Source: Allacma fusca
Taxonomy: Eukaryota > Arthropoda > Collembola > Symphypleona > Sminthuridae
Assembly (NCBI GenBank): GCA_947179485.1
Contig: OX359247.1
Location: 11,260,588-11,324,587, forward strand
Length of the DNA: 64,000 nucleotides
Reading direction: 5' to 3'
Shown here: in pieces, positions 52,001 to 62,897 of the stretch
Layout: each line of letters starts with the position of its first letter
Numbering within the stretch: the first letter of the stretch is position 1
The notes under the pieces: model-generated
What the model saw: the letters and a program-made list of their open reading frames with translations, nothing else
The model's database searches: none
What the model was told of the DNA's origin: nothing
Made by a program: the position numbers and the translations under genes

Positions 52001-55000
52001 CCTATTATTTTTAATTAATACTTCATACACCTCAGAGTTTCAGATTGGACAATATTTAACATTAAATTACATTTGGCATGCTTGTCTGGATAAAATTTCT
52101 ATTCTTTATCACCTGAGCCTTCCTCAATGGTGACAGAGACCTTTGATTTTAATTCCTATTGTGTTACCATAATTGAAAATGTTCTTTATTATGAAAAAAG
52201 ATACATTACTCTAATAATTGTTCCTATTAAGTAAGTTTTTCAGATATTCTAAAATGAAAGTGCCTCTCAAGGCCTACTGTTACATGATTGAGTGCTCAGG
52301 AAAAGCCTGGAAAAGAGCAGCAATTACTTAAAATTTCCAGGGCACACGAATTAATAGATGGAGATGATTTGCGTGGTTTTTCATTCATCTGTAGGGATTA
52401 TTATGGTATGGGAGCGTGAGCACACTTACTAGTCTTACGATTGTATGAGGCTTGCATTTGATTCCTATTCTTACAACTATAGACTCTATACATGAGGAGT
52501 GTGACCCATCGAGGTCATGTTTCGGCCTATGGGACCCCCTCGCACGTGATTCGTATTATCTTCCCATTTAGTACCCTGATTTTTAGTGACATGTTACCAG
52601 ATACATACAGGAGTGCATGGGGGGAGCCTTCAGGAGTCTGAACGTGTGTCAGAAAAGTAAACCCCACGCAGGATATGAAGTCTTATTTTTTCCAGAGCAT
52701 TTCAACGTTTTCTCTAATTACATACACGAATATAGAGATACAGAGTGTGCCTATTATGCTCTCTCTCTCTCTCTACAGATTCAGGGCACCTCTGGATCAT
52801 CATGTACTGTCCATGGCATTGTGCTTTTATTAGACTGTAGGATCCAGAAAGGGAACCCTCCTTGTTAAAACATTGTGAATATTTGATAACTTTTGTGTGA
52901 AGCGATGGTGTTGCTACTCCGCAGATACTCTTTCTAAAACTCATTTAATCAATGTTTGGTAACGTGTGTACATACATATACAGTACATAAAGATGTATCT
53001 CTGTAGTTTTTTAGCTTTGTATTCAATATACATACCCATGTTGGAACTATGGATGCTTAAAAGTTTCCGGAGAATGTAAGTAGTGTTGATGGATGAGAAC
53101 TTGTTGGGAAAGTTTTTACTACTCTTGAAACGTTCGTACTTATTTATGAGAGTTGGATAATGGGTAACATTGATTTCTCACTCGTATACCATAATACACT
53201 TGACGGGAAAAGCTACGATGCCATAGGCTCAAGGGTGTAAGTTTTTTGAGTGAGTACAGTCAATCTCTTTCTCTTTTTCCTTCGTTTCACACACACACAC
53301 ACACACAGAAAGACACACACACTTGTCGATGGTGTTTGTGCTTGGGAGCCGTGACGAGGGATCTGAGTCGCGTACACATGTTGTTTTTACTGTAAATTGA
53401 AATCACACATTATTCACACACTGTATCTACTATCCCACTGGCATGAACTTGCTTTACATTCTGTCGTAAGTGCAGCTTTTACTTGTATGTATCTATTTGT
53501 TGCTTCACGACCCATCCTTATCTTCGTACGCCAATGAATTCGTATTAATTTTATTTAGTGCTTTGAGGTCATGTGCAAACAAGCTGGGAAACTGGGAGTG
53601 ATTATTATTATTGTGGGAGATTTTTGTCTATTCATTATAGACTTTTCAATTTTCCCTAGTTTTTAGTAATCTGCTTGGTTGCTTTTTGAATTATTTAATT
53701 CGTTTCTGAGGTAGAAATGCTCTACTTCTGTTTATGTTGATGTTTTTTTTGTACAGTTTTTATTTTTCTACATACTATTGCTTTAGAACAAGGAAAGGTA
53801 CTTTTTGAAATATTCATGAGTATATTGGTTGTAGATACATAGTTGGGCTCAGATAGTTATATGTACTGTAGAAATAGAATTTTCTTGTGTGCTGTGCTGT
53901 AAACATAGACGGAAGAAATGAACTAATTCTGATGCTATGTAAAGGGAAAGAAAATGGTCAAAGTTTGATGTTGTTCGTGTACCTACACATATGTACATAT
54001 CCACAAAAATATGCATGTACTATTGTGTCTCCGAAGGTATATAGTTCTGTGCACATTTGAGACTGGAGATGGTGCTTGAAAGATTCATGTTGATGTATTG
54101 ATCTGCACATTGCGTTTTCTCATCAAGTTATTCTACAGCGCGTACGCTAAGCGGATTATTTTCGCATCTATTCAGTAGACGACGGGGCTCTGACGACATG
54201 CATGTATATTTATAGAGGACAACATTGGGGCCTCTCTGCCTTGACACTAGGCTATATACTCTTTCAACTTGAGTTATATTGTAGTACCTATAATTCCTTG
54301 AAATTCTACCTCGTTTTATGTGTCATTCTTTAAGGATTCTCCCTCTTTTAGCCTTATACACCTTTATGCAAACCTTTTAGCATGGAAATATGTGGCCCGG
54401 CTCCCGGCATACATACAAATATGTTTGTATGGACTGCACAGGCACACATCCATGCAGGAGGAATGCACAAAGAGGGTAACATTGGTCTCGTTTTCATAGC
54501 ACTTGTATTATTGTAATTCTCGATATAGCTACTTGTATTGTCAAACCATTGTAAATATACGGAGGTACGCATTGTGTGAGGAGATGCCTGAGTACGGATA
54601 CACATTGATAGAATCAGCAGCTTGAATTCATCGATATGAATTTGTTAGGGGAAGCATTACTAATGTGCGGGCTCCTACACATAAATATATGTACATACAG
54701 TGTCTATGTACGTACGTGCTTCTCTACTAAATGGAGTTTTACGGAGTCCGTCCGTGTGTCTAGTTTTTAACTTTGATACATGTAGCGTAAGAATTTTGAT
54801 GGGATTGAAGTTTCAATTTTTCCGGTTATTTTGAGTTTCGGGAGAGTCTTCCGATTTCCTCCTGAAAAGAGGGGGTGCAAGAGCAAACACTTTTATACAG
54901 AGCATCAATGTCTACTTTGGTATAATTATATAGATGTAGTTTCTAGATACCTTTCTAGAACCATAATGTTTTTGTTTAGAGGCGGAGAATTAAAATTTAA

Positions 55001-55116
55001 TGAAATTATTATTTTGATTTAATTTCAGAATCGAAGATGATGAAGAAATCGAAAAGGATGTTAGTCATCTGGAAATTTCCCGTACTTCTGCGAAGGAGAA
55101 TTGCACTTTGCAATAA
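29687..55116 (+). CDS. EH-domain-binding protein 1, 3' part (13 coding exons, CH domain to stop)
   Basis: EHBP1 links endocytic-recycling EHD proteins and Rab8/Rab10-type GTPases to actin and membranes. Coding exons: 29687-29871, 30167-30342, 30868-31424, 31591-31740, 31863-31946, 32587-32700, 33033-33263, 33406-33621, 33733-33853, 33934-34030, 38173-38246, 46869-46983, 55029-55116. All introns are GT-AG and the phases join without a break to give 735 residues plus stop. Residues about 14-118 are a calponin-homology domain ([54 protein letters not shown]) nearly matching vertebrate EHBP1. Residues 121-571 are a Ser/Asn-rich linker with two charged helices ([22 protein letters not shown]). Residues about 572-715 are the bMERB Rab-binding domain ([32 protein letters not shown]). 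The protein ends ENCTLQ, a CaaX box like the CVLQ end of human EHBP1. The start and the N-terminal C2 domain are not identified, so the entry is 5'-partial. The identification rests on family sequence recalled from memory. Confidence 0.93.
30167..30342 (+). CDS. EHBP1 exon: second half of CH domain
   Basis: The acceptor is GGTTTTTAG and the donor is GTGAAT. It completes the split Ile codon and encodes [20 protein letters not shown] through [15 protein letters not shown], closing the CH fold. It ends one base into a Gly codon. Confidence 0.93.
30343..30867 (+). other. EHBP1 intron, 525 bp
   Basis: The intron begins GTGAAT and ends TTTTCCAG. A minus-strand frame at 30484-30723 has no recognisable content. 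Nothing else was seen. Confidence 0.8.
30868..31424 (+). CDS. EHBP1 exon: post-CH segment and Ser/Asn-rich linker
   Basis: This is the largest exon seen, 557 bp. It starts with [21 protein letters not shown], which lines up with the conserved 'VVQIE...STYKVG' segment after the CH domain in vertebrates. About 150 residues of low-complexity Ser/Asn sequence follow ([40 protein letters not shown]). The donor is AAG|GTTAGT and the exon ends in phase 0. Confidence 0.9.
31591..31740 (+). CDS. EHBP1 exon: linker with acidic stretch
   Basis: This exon of 150 bp is in phase 0 at both ends. It encodes [34 protein letters not shown] and SEPVTPVHR. The 'RRQ-TDP' and DDEDD patch resembles the RQTESDPDAD segment of human EHBP1. 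The donor is AGG|GTAAGT. Confidence 0.88.
31863..31946 (+). CDS. EHBP1 exon: short linker exon
   Basis: This 84-bp exon is in phase 0 at both ends, with acceptor TTTTATAG and donor CAA|GTAAGT. It encodes [20 protein letters not shown] and a short polar tail. No domain is known here. Confidence 0.82.
31947..32586 (+). other. EHBP1 intron, 640 bp
   Basis: This is AT-rich with no repeats of note. The acceptor has a weak pyrimidine tract (GGTTACTATTGAACAG), which could favour regulated splicing of the next exon. Confidence 0.75.
32587..32700 (+). CDS. EHBP1 exon: first LRERAR helix
   Basis: This 114-bp exon is in phase 0 at both ends. It encodes [20 protein letters not shown] then SKRDG and a Ser/Pro tail. 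It matches the RLLSRQEELKERARVLLEQA segment of human EHBP1. The donor is CCG|GTAAGT. Confidence 0.92.
32701..33032 (+). other. EHBP1 intron, 332 bp
   Basis: It begins GTAAGT and ends TGCTCTCTACAG. Nothing else was recognised in it. Confidence 0.8.
33033..33263 (+). CDS. EHBP1 exon: second LRERAR helix
   Basis: This 231-bp exon is in phase 0 at both ends. It encodes [20 protein letters not shown] then RQGV, almost the same as DEERRRQLRERARQLIAEAR in human EHBP1. A Ser/Gly/Thr-rich stretch follows ([20 protein letters not shown]). The donor is AAG|GTAAAC. Confidence 0.93.
33406..33621 (+). CDS. EHBP1 exon: linker before bMERB
   Basis: This 216-bp exon is in phase 0 at both ends. It encodes a Ser/Asn-rich segment ending [19 protein letters not shown]. 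No known domain is present. The donor is GTT|GTGAGT. Confidence 0.87.
33733..33853 (+). CDS. EHBP1 exon: start of bMERB domain
   Basis: It encodes [20 protein letters not shown], then [18 protein letters not shown], the first helix of the bMERB coiled domain. It aligns with SQYVVGELAALENEQKQIDT of human EHBP1. The donor is G|GTATGC in phase 1. Confidence 0.94.
33934..34030 (+). CDS. EHBP1 exon: bMERB core
   Basis: It encodes [20 protein letters not shown], then [12 protein letters not shown]. This is the most conserved part of the bMERB domain (human: [20 protein letters not shown]). It is separated from the previous exon by only 80 bp of intron. The donor is CTT|GTAAGG, two bases into a Leu codon. 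Confidence 0.95.
34031..38172 (+). other. EHBP1 intron, 4142 bp
   Basis: It begins GTAAGG and ends TTTTTCCTTTTCAG. The first 2 kb, to about 36100, is AT-rich and almost free of TACATA tracts and microsatellites, unlike most of the window. Short frames at 36958-37296 and elsewhere are low complexity. No nested gene was recognised. Confidence 0.75.
38173..38246 (+). CDS. EHBP1 exon: bMERB middle helix
   Basis: This 74-bp exon completes the split Leu codon and encodes [20 protein letters not shown] then LAKD. It aligns with EKEHDLERRYELLNRELRAM of human EHBP1. The acceptor is CCTTTTCAG and the donor is G|GTAAGA. It is too short to be seen as a stand-alone frame. Confidence 0.94.
42049..42079. 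repeat. (GA)n microsatellite
   Basis: About 15 uninterrupted GA units inside an EHBP1 intron. Confidence 0.95.
43032..43159. repeat. Paired (GA)n and (CT)n tracts
   Basis: A GA run at 43032-43054 is followed after 72 bp by a CT-rich run at 43127-43159. The two are complementary and could pair into a stem of more than 20 bp in the EHBP1 pre-mRNA. Confidence 0.85.
44885..44904. repeat. (GA)n microsatellite
   Basis: Ten GA units inside an EHBP1 intron. Confidence 0.9.
45757..45791. repeat. (CA)n tract ending in TGTGTGTG
   Basis: About 13 CA units turn directly into TGTGTGTG, giving a self-complementary end. Confidence 0.9.
46266..46289. repeat. (GT)n microsatellite
   Basis: Twelve GT units inside an EHBP1 intron. 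Confidence 0.9.
46869..46983 (+). CDS. EHBP1 exon: bMERB final helix
   Basis: This 115-bp exon encodes [20 protein letters not shown], then [19 protein letters not shown]. It aligns with human LLLDELVALVNKRDALVRDL. The acceptor is TTTTGTGGCAG and the donor is GC|GTAAGT. Confidence 0.95.
48998..49049. repeat. (GT)n microsatellite
   Basis: A 52-bp GT run with one GC interruption near its start, among the longest simple repeats in the window. It produces spurious poly-His-Thr and poly-Val-Cys frames on its two strands. Confidence 0.95.
49865..49885. repeat. (GCAT)n microsatellite
   Basis: Five ATGC units in tandem, self-complementary throughout. Confidence 0.85.
50758..50775. promoter_or_regulatory. 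18-bp perfect palindrome with everted AGGTCA half-sites
   Basis: CATTGACCTAGGTCAATG reads the same on both strands and contains TGACCT and AGGTCA back to back. AGGTCA is the nuclear-receptor half-site. It lies in an AT-rich, repeat-poor part of the last EHBP1 intron. Binding is inference; one such palindrome in 64 kb is not far from chance. Confidence 0.3.
51815..51918. promoter_or_regulatory. Cluster of GGATTA sites and a TAAT inverted repeat
   Basis: GGATTA occurs at 51815-51820 and 51894-51899, and GGATTG at 51833-51838. GGATTA (TAATCC) is the binding core of K50 homeodomains such as Otx and Bicoid. Directly after the second site lies GCCCCTAAT-G-ATTAGGGGC (51900-51918), two exact 9-bp arms around one base. 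The cluster is in the last EHBP1 intron, about 11 kb from the Otx exon. A regulatory role is inferred. Confidence 0.35.
53288..53322. repeat. (CA)n microsatellite
   Basis: Two CA runs separated by GAAAGA. Confidence 0.9.
55029..55116 (+). CDS. EHBP1 last coding exon with CaaX box
   Basis: The acceptor is TTTAATTTCAG. It encodes [20 protein letters not shown] then AKENCTLQ and the stop TAA at 55114-55116. The acidic run and the Cys-aliphatic-aliphatic-Gln ending parallel the human end (EEEDEHLE... KCVLQ). CTLQ should be prenylated, anchoring the protein on membranes; this is known for the family and inferred here. Confidence 0.93.
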
Positions 55117-55418
55117 GCCTGTGCAGGTGACAATTGTGCACAGATGATTTGTAGGATCGGAAATGTTGTCACGCTTGGAATCATGCATACATATTCATAC
55201 ATGCACCTTTGTATGTTCTTAAGTAGAAATGATATTCCTTTAGAGAAATGTTGTGCTGAAGTGGATCAGAAATATAAAGTAGATCTTACATACAGCCCCT
55301 TTTTATAGGACGTGTGTATCCCTTTTCCACAGGAGTTTTAGTATTGAATCACAGGGAATAATAGTAGGAGATTTGTACTTTTGAATCATCACTTGAGTTA
55401 AAACAGTTGTTGTTATAT

Positions 55419-55424
55419 AATAAA
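55419..55424 (+). other. Possible EHBP1 polyadenylation signal
   Basis: AATAAA lies 303 bases after the stop codon, with a T-rich stretch about 15 bases downstream. Other copies farther on are equally possible. Confidence 0.25.
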
Positions 55425-58400
55425 TTAAGGAATCCTGTTTTTGACGCCAAAATTTAGTAACTATTTGGCTTTTTGCATTGTCATTTTGTATGCAGAGCTC
55501 ACTTGGAGCCATTTCCTATTGCAATATTCCCTAGACTTTTACGAAATCCAGACGTATTTTTCAGTTGTAATTTAAAACTATTGTTAAATTTAATTTTTGT
55601 GTTTTTAATGGTTCGTTATAAATTGTGAGTATGATTTCACAAGGAATTTATTATGTTTTTTTAAATACTCGAAAAGACCTTCTGACTGTAAGTTTTATTG
55701 ATGGGGAAACAAGAGATCGTCAAAGGAGAAACTCTATTATGAAGGGTCAGTGTAATGAGCTCGGAGTTGTAGAAGTAAAGTAGTGATTGATGACGGTTAG
55801 AGAATTCTAGATTAAGGAGAAGAAGATATCCCATACACACATCAATTATTGTATATGTAGATACGTATTTATAATTCATTGCATGCTGAAAGCATATCTC
55901 TCGATGATACACTACGAGGGGAAGGGGTAGGAAGCGACTTTGGCCATGTACTTACAATTTTGTAATTTATTATAATAATATAATTACTTAAAATATCTCT
56001 TAATTATTAATCATATATTATTGACGTTAATGAGTAAGCGTATCACTAGATTGCTGTGAAAAAAGCCTCTGTAACCTAGACATGTGGGTGAACAATCCAG
56101 GGAGACTTACCGTATGGTTCTCGCATTTAGTTATAAAATAAGTCTTAAGCGGTCGTAATGCTTTTCTAATTTTGTTTGATATTCTCTATGAAACCTTAAC
56201 TTCTGATATACAATTTTATCGGAAGAAACTGCCTCGCTTTTAATAACCGAAAGTTAACTTTATCAGTTAAATATTTTTGAAGTGTCATCGCTTTTACTTT
56301 CTGTCACTTTAGTTGAGTAAGTTACTGTAAAAAAAATTGAACTTTAATGTCCGCATTGTTGATAGTTCACATGCATCACAGATGTATGTCATAAGGAAGC
56401 GTATGCAATACTTAAGGTTGTACAGACAAGGAAGGGGTCCACATATTTTCAAAGTGGTTGAAATTGAGGAAATCATTTCATAACTTGGGGTTAATGTAAT
56501 TAAATATGTAATTACATGTGGGGTGAAATCATAGAATTTAATGGGACAGCAAAATGTTCATTGTTTTAGTCTGCTTCAAAGTCCACAATAGATTATAAGT
56601 ATCATAGAGACTCCTGGTAAGATGCATTTTGCTGAATATCGGTTACCTGTTTATTATTTCATGTACATACTGTTTACACACAATCATGCATGGAAAACTT
56701 TAATGCCATTGGTACCGTATTGCAATTTCATTGTCCAACTCTAACCGGATCATAAGCCATAAATATTGTGAATTGTTTGGAAACGAAATGGATATTATTT
56801 TTGAAAAAGTCATAACTGTAGGGTTAAGTATTACCAGTAATTCTGACATGTGTTTACAGTATGTACGATTGTATTATCTGATTTAGTAAAAGTAATCATG
56901 CTGAGAACGACAAGCTGTAAAACCTGTATTTGTAAATCCGTATTTGAGTACGGCGTTTACTAAATCGAATTCGCTAAAAACGTTCTTAATTAGTCCTGTC
57001 CTTCAATATCTCCCTTTGAAGCAAAGCAGGCTGTACAGATAGATTTTTTCCAGCTAGCGATTTGAGTCTTTTTAACATCTAATAAAATTCCTAGTATTCT
57101 CTTTATGAGCTATTTTTACTCTACTATTCTAAGTAATTAATTACCTGCGAGTAGTTTTTGTATCCTTTGGTAAATACGTAGTTTCTTACTATCTGTAGAC
57201 ACTAGGTCCAGTTATATTGAATTATTAAAATTTTGCTACTCGACAAACTTCAAAGCTGTGTAATTGAGATGTGTCTATTTGTGAGTAGGATTAATTTAGA
57301 ACATTTATTGTTTTTCGTTTGTACTTTGTTTTAGTTTTGTACTTCTATTCCAGGATGGAACGTGTATAGCTTACAATTTTAGAGCGAACATGCAATGCAT
57401 TACGAAAATACTTTTAGGATTATTTTAAGCCATTTCTTATTGTTAGCTTAAGTATTTGTGTGTGATTGTGCCGTACGCGCCTTTATTTGATAATACTAAG
57501 TCCATTGCATTATAGAGAAAAAAAATTATACGCGGATACCTACTATGAAATCTAAGTTTTAATGCATTTGATAATCATGGAAAAAGAGTTGGCGCATTTC
57601 TCGTTCTTGACTATTGTTACTGCCTATTATCAATTTGCAAATAGAATGTGTAACTTTATTGTGATTAGAAGAACCCATGCTACCAAATATTGGTAAGGTC
57701 GGATGAAATTTTGAGAGGATGAGGTCCTGTATAGTGTTGCATGTTGATTATTGGGGGAGAAGAATGGAGGCGAAAAAAACCTTCTTGGATTACAAGAACA
57801 CATCACTTTAACAAGCCATAAAAAATTCCATGTGATGTAAAGATCGCAATCAAATAAGATAGCTAATTGTAAGTTATTGGGATCGAAGTCAGGTAAAAGA
57901 AAAATGTTGAAATGACATGAAGTAATCCATGGTGACGTCAAATAAAAGGGTACTAATAAACTCCTGTTGTAGTAGTAGCTATATGTAGTATGAATTGAAA
58001 TCTTTGGGAAAAAATGTCTAACAATAGATACTTTTTAGCACAATATACCGAATGATTGTACCTTCGCTACCTATAATTATTTTTAGCAACACATGAATTA
58101 AAAATAAGTTTCCACAACTTATGGAAGACACGATTTTCCCTTGCACTGAATCACACCAGCCATTATTTAGCGTTTAGTGAGTAAGAAGCAACGAATTTTT
58201 AACGTACTATAGAAAAAACTATAGTGTTGTAAAGATATTGTATTGTAAAGGCGCATTTACACACACAAAAATGCGAAAAATAACAGCCCTTGTAAGCGTT
58301 TGCAAGATACGAAATAAAATACACTGATATATAACCAAACTGGTAAAAGTTTTTTTTATTGATCGCATAGATATACATACATAGATTCTACAGATGGAGC

Positions 58401-59526
58401 CATCACTTCGTACATGGTCATCCCTCACTATTAATTTAATGGTTTATTAATTAAGTACTGACAGCTGAACAATACTGCGGAAAAATGGGGTTCGAAGTTG
58501 TGGTCGTTTAGGGAATTGGTATTATCATCTTTATGTACAGGAAACAGTACGGGGTCCCATCGGGGCTCAAATTGAAAAAGAACTAATTTTTGCTTCATTC
58601 ATTCCTATTTTGGAATAACTAATTGGAATTTAATACACCACGACAGATTCGCTCGGTTTTATACTTGTGGATGCTCCTTGGGACTTAGAGAATCAGGGGT
58701 TTCGGATTTCATCTCCTATTCATGTGACTGGGAGGAAAGTAACTACCAGAGGCTTATACATATGTGTATGGGGATATACAATGTATTATGTAGGACGTGC
58801 AGTCTTTTGTCATAAGTATGTATTTCCGTGGCTCCGTATTTAGGCCGTTGGAGCTTCCTGATTTACAGTCCTGTCTCATGCCCTTTCTGATTCCCCAAGG
58901 GGTAAATGTAAAATAACAGATTTGGAGGAGCTATCTTCCCTATATCTTTCAAGCGGTACATTGTATTTTCTCTGATCTAGACTGATTGTTTTTATCTCGA
59001 CTGTGTCCGTCAAAATATTGAGGGTAAGTACTAATGACTAGATTTTAGACTGCTATTACGTAATATGCATGTACTCACAATTCCGGAAATTTTTGCTACT
59101 ATTTGTTTTTTTGTTGATAGTTTGGATTTCAGCACAGTCCAGATATCCTCCCCCAAAACTACCAGCAAAATTTGAATCATCGGAAGTTGATACATTTATC
59201 TACCTAATTGCATCTACATATACTATATAGAAATAAAATCCATATGAATATGATTACAGCACTACATACGAATCTAGTAGTTGAGCGATTGAGAAGAAAG
59301 TCATCGAAAATAATTACTTATGGGTAACTTCGGCTACGCTTGGACTCATACTATACGGGGATCTCGTTGGAGCATAAAGCTGTTCACATGTGAGGACGAG
59401 ACAGAAATGTTGCAGACAAAAAAGGCACAGTGAATACAATAGAATTTGCGAGAGACTCATTTTATCAGCCAGATTAATCTGGACGAGAATGATGTTCCTC
59501 CACGATTGAGCTGAATTGATACTCTC

Positions 59527-59529
<3 letters not shown>

Positions 59530-59560
<31 letters not shown>
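59530..59560. repeat. (CT)n microsatellite
   Basis: About 15 uninterrupted CT units between the two genes. Confidence 0.95.
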
Positions 59561-59561
<1 letters not shown>

Positions 59562-62534
59562 GAGTCTGTGGGCTCATTGCAGCATAATCATCAAATCAAC
59601 TGTACACAGTTTGTATCTTTTCCCCTGCTCGGTTTGGGCAGATATGTAGATATATGAGGGTGTCTGGGAGGGTACGCTCCATTCCGTACCACTTGAACGA
59701 TAAGCAGTCATCATGATGGGCATATCTTGATACCGCATCACATCTGCCTTCGTGTCCTGGTTTTTCTGTGGGCACGTGCCCATACTCGTTGCCGCCTTCT
59801 TTCCTTATTGCATATCCAAAGAATATGCTACTCATTTGCTTCAGAAATGGTCCATGGTATGGTCATGTGTGTACATGTAGATACGTAATTATATCCAACG
59901 TACTTACTAAAATCACAATTTGATTTTGTTTGTCGCCCGTGTATCCAATCAGGTAGAAACTCAGCTCGGGGTCATAATGCATAGTATCCACAAAATATAT
60001 GTATGTTCGTCCATATTTACAATATGGAGTGTCAAAGAGGAGGTATTGCATGCATGTGCTAATGAATTGAAACCATAGCTTGAAGCACTATCCTCCAGCT
60101 ATTTGTATAATTCTCATAGATACGTTCCTTGATGCTGAGTGTAGTATGAACCCAGGTTCCCATTGGAAAGCAACCTATGATTTCGTTTAGGTAAGATGAA
60201 TTCCATTCCGACTAAAAGCATTTCCCTCATAGCAACGTGACTGCCAACAAATTGAGACTCCTATCATAACGGTCTGGATTCATTTTCAAGCAGAGCAAAA
60301 GAGCCCGCGAGGAAGGTTTGTACAAGAAAGTAATATCTGTACAAATTTGTTGGATGTGTTTTGCTCTTACGGAAATAAAAAGGGTACTACACAAAAATGT
60401 CTCAATCTTTTACCCGCCTTGGTTACCAGGGATTCTGAGGACTATCATAGGGCAGAAATAAATATTAATGTAGGTGTACTATACACATATGTACATAGGA
60501 GGAATCAAAATGCGAAAGAGCTACCCGTTTGAGAGAACGCTGGAAATCTAAGAAAGGGAAAAAATGATGAAAAGGACAAAAAAAAAGATGGGGAAGGAAG
60601 GGTTGAGCTCCAGTCGATCCATTTACCAATCCTTTCAAAACTGTACCCTGGGCTTCCTTCCTCCCGTAAAAATAACCATCCCATTCCATAGCAACAGCGA
60701 ACTGTGTCTTCCAAGCCTCTGGAGTCTCACTCACACTGTATCTTACTTTTTTTTCCCTCTACTGTATCTCCATCCTCCCTGAAACTTTCAGACCTTGTGG
60801 GAAAGTCTAATCCAATGAGAGTCAACTCAGTCTACGGTAAATAATAGGAAGAGAAATCTGTCGCAATTCTCCTCTTATCAACAAAACTTTGGCCCATTTC
60901 CCATTCTACATAAATAATTACATCTGTCATACAAATTTAAGTCAATACTGTGGATTATTCCAAAGCAATTTGTCAAGGTGCTCAAAGGAAGTTTGCACAA
61001 GGAGTAGGTATTGTATTGTATAGTTGAAAATGTTCAAATGAGAAAAAATGTCCGTCAGACGAGCAGGGCTTTTCGATGCAATTTGTTTTTATTCTTTTGT
61101 TTTTGCAGGTTTATCATACAGTAATAATAATTACTCTTTAATATCAAATACAAGGAAGGACTTTGTAGTTAAACGGATCATGTTAAACAGAAATATATAC
61201 GTGTACTTAAGTTAATATTACATACGTAACTTATAAGAAATTACAATGATTTTTCAATTTATTGATATCATCACTTTGAAGATCATCTCCATCGCATCGA
61301 CTTAACACGATCTGTATTTGCACTCTCTTTTAGTAGTTTCTATTATTAGAACATCCATACTTGTACTCACTATGTATGTACTTCCCCTACACTTACAATA
61401 ATTACATAGGTCTAGCATGGCCCTTACTCCTACAAATTAAAACAGTGTAGTTTTACAAATACTCACGGACACATTTACTCCTGCAATTTTATCATATTTA
61501 TATACGACCATAATTTATGTAATAATTTAAGGTTACAATCTTTTCATTCCTTGAAATGTTCTAGGTTTTAATTTTTTCTCAAAATGTATCAGTGTATTAC
61601 TTTACATATCCTTAATGTATGTATGTATGTACTGTTCAAATGGGAAAGGTCCAGGGAGTTCTCAGAATAATACTAATTAATTCGTGTGTGGTAAATACTC
61701 ACATCGTGCTAGGAGTGTTGTTTACCTGGCCATGCATTGTTTTTGAAATTTAAATGTATATATCTAAAAATTATTCAAGTTTTGAATTAAGTTCTGGCAT
61801 AAAATCTGCAATAATTAGCATTGCTATGAGTAGATTGAATGATGCGAGGTATAAAACCCTCGACGACAAGTCCTTACAAGTCTTAGGGGGAAGGATGACT
61901 TTCCTGGGACAATGGTAATAAATAATTGGGATTAAGTCCAGAAAAATGAGGACTTGGGGCTGAAAATGAGAAAATGGCCAGTGACAAGTACCTATCTGTA
62001 AGAGAGTAGAGCAATAGGGGAGGAAAACCTGAAAAATATTGCCATATAAACATGACTAAGAAACTGAAAATTTCCTGTGTACATGGGGCTTAAGCCCTTA
62101 TCTTATCGTGAGATTTATGTTTGGAGTAATTCCGCATAAAATGTTCTCCACGATAATTCTAAACATGATTTGCATGTGTAATATATGTCGTACAATAAAT
62201 TAGTTTTGATGATATGCTCCAAGTCTTACTTAGTTCATTGTAACATGGCGAAAGTAAATCCTACTATTAATTACGCTAATGCGACCATAAGGAAGTAATG
62301 GAATGAGATGATGTACCAGTGGTAGTAGGAACTGTAGGAACAAGCCCAAAACTCATTACATTAACAAGCATTCCCTCATTCCCTCACCTGAAATCTTCAG
62401 ATGCCCCTATCCCTGTATATACATATCTATGTATATACAAGTTACCCCTCATATAATGGACTATACTTTGAATTGAAGGCTCTTTCTCCTAAAGCTATTT
62501 CCGACTCCCCTCAAATCCAACCTGATGAGTTACG

Positions 62535-62579
62535 CACACACAGACACACACACACACACACAGCCACAGCCACACACAT
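62535..62579. repeat. (CA)n microsatellite
   Basis: CA runs interrupted by CAGA and CAGC units, close to the 3' end of the Otx gene. Confidence 0.9.
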
Positions 62580-62847
62580 AAATGCTACACTCAGTGTCAC
62601 CTCACTGGTTGCAGAACTGGTTGCAGATTTTAAGGACTTTTCTTTTGACAGTATACTGATGAGCCTGTACTTCCTATTTGTGTAATTTGGGTGAACGTGC
62701 CTCATATGTATAACTCCGGTCAGGCCAGCTACAATGGATATAGTTTAACTTTTGCAGGACTAAATCCACATATCTACTGATAGAGACATGGGTATTGAAG
62801 ATGGTAGGAATTCCTAGGTATATATAATACAAGTGTAGTATATTTTT

Positions 62848-62853
62848 TTTATT
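62848..62853 (-). other. Possible Otx polyadenylation signal
   Basis: AATAAA on the minus strand lies 44 bases after the Otx stop codon. If used, the 3' UTR would be very short; more distal signals exist. Confidence 0.25.
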
Positions 62854-62897
62854 GAGAGGCTAAAAGACCAGGAAAACCCCAAATGTCCCAGAGGAAC

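Larger units (their letters stand above)
46984..55028 (+). other. EHBP1 intron, 8045 bp
   Basis: It begins GTAAGT and ends TTGATTTAATTTCAG. It contains a long (GT)n run at 48998-49049, (GCAT)n at 49865-49885 and (CA)n at 53288-53322. An AT-rich block at about 50500-51010 holds an 18-bp palindrome, and 51815-51918 holds clustered homeodomain-type motifs. No nested gene was recognised. Confidence 0.7.
55117..62897. other. 3' region between convergent EHBP1 and Otx genes
   Basis: This interval must hold both 3' untranslated regions. AATAAA signals for EHBP1 appear at 55419-55424 and later at 57081-57086; I cannot tell which is used. The part to about 58400 is AT-rich and nearly free of microsatellites, consistent with a long 3' UTR. 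Farther right lie (CT)n at 59530-59560, (TATG)n near 61617 and (CA)n at 62535-62579. No further coding exon was recognised. Confidence 0.55.
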
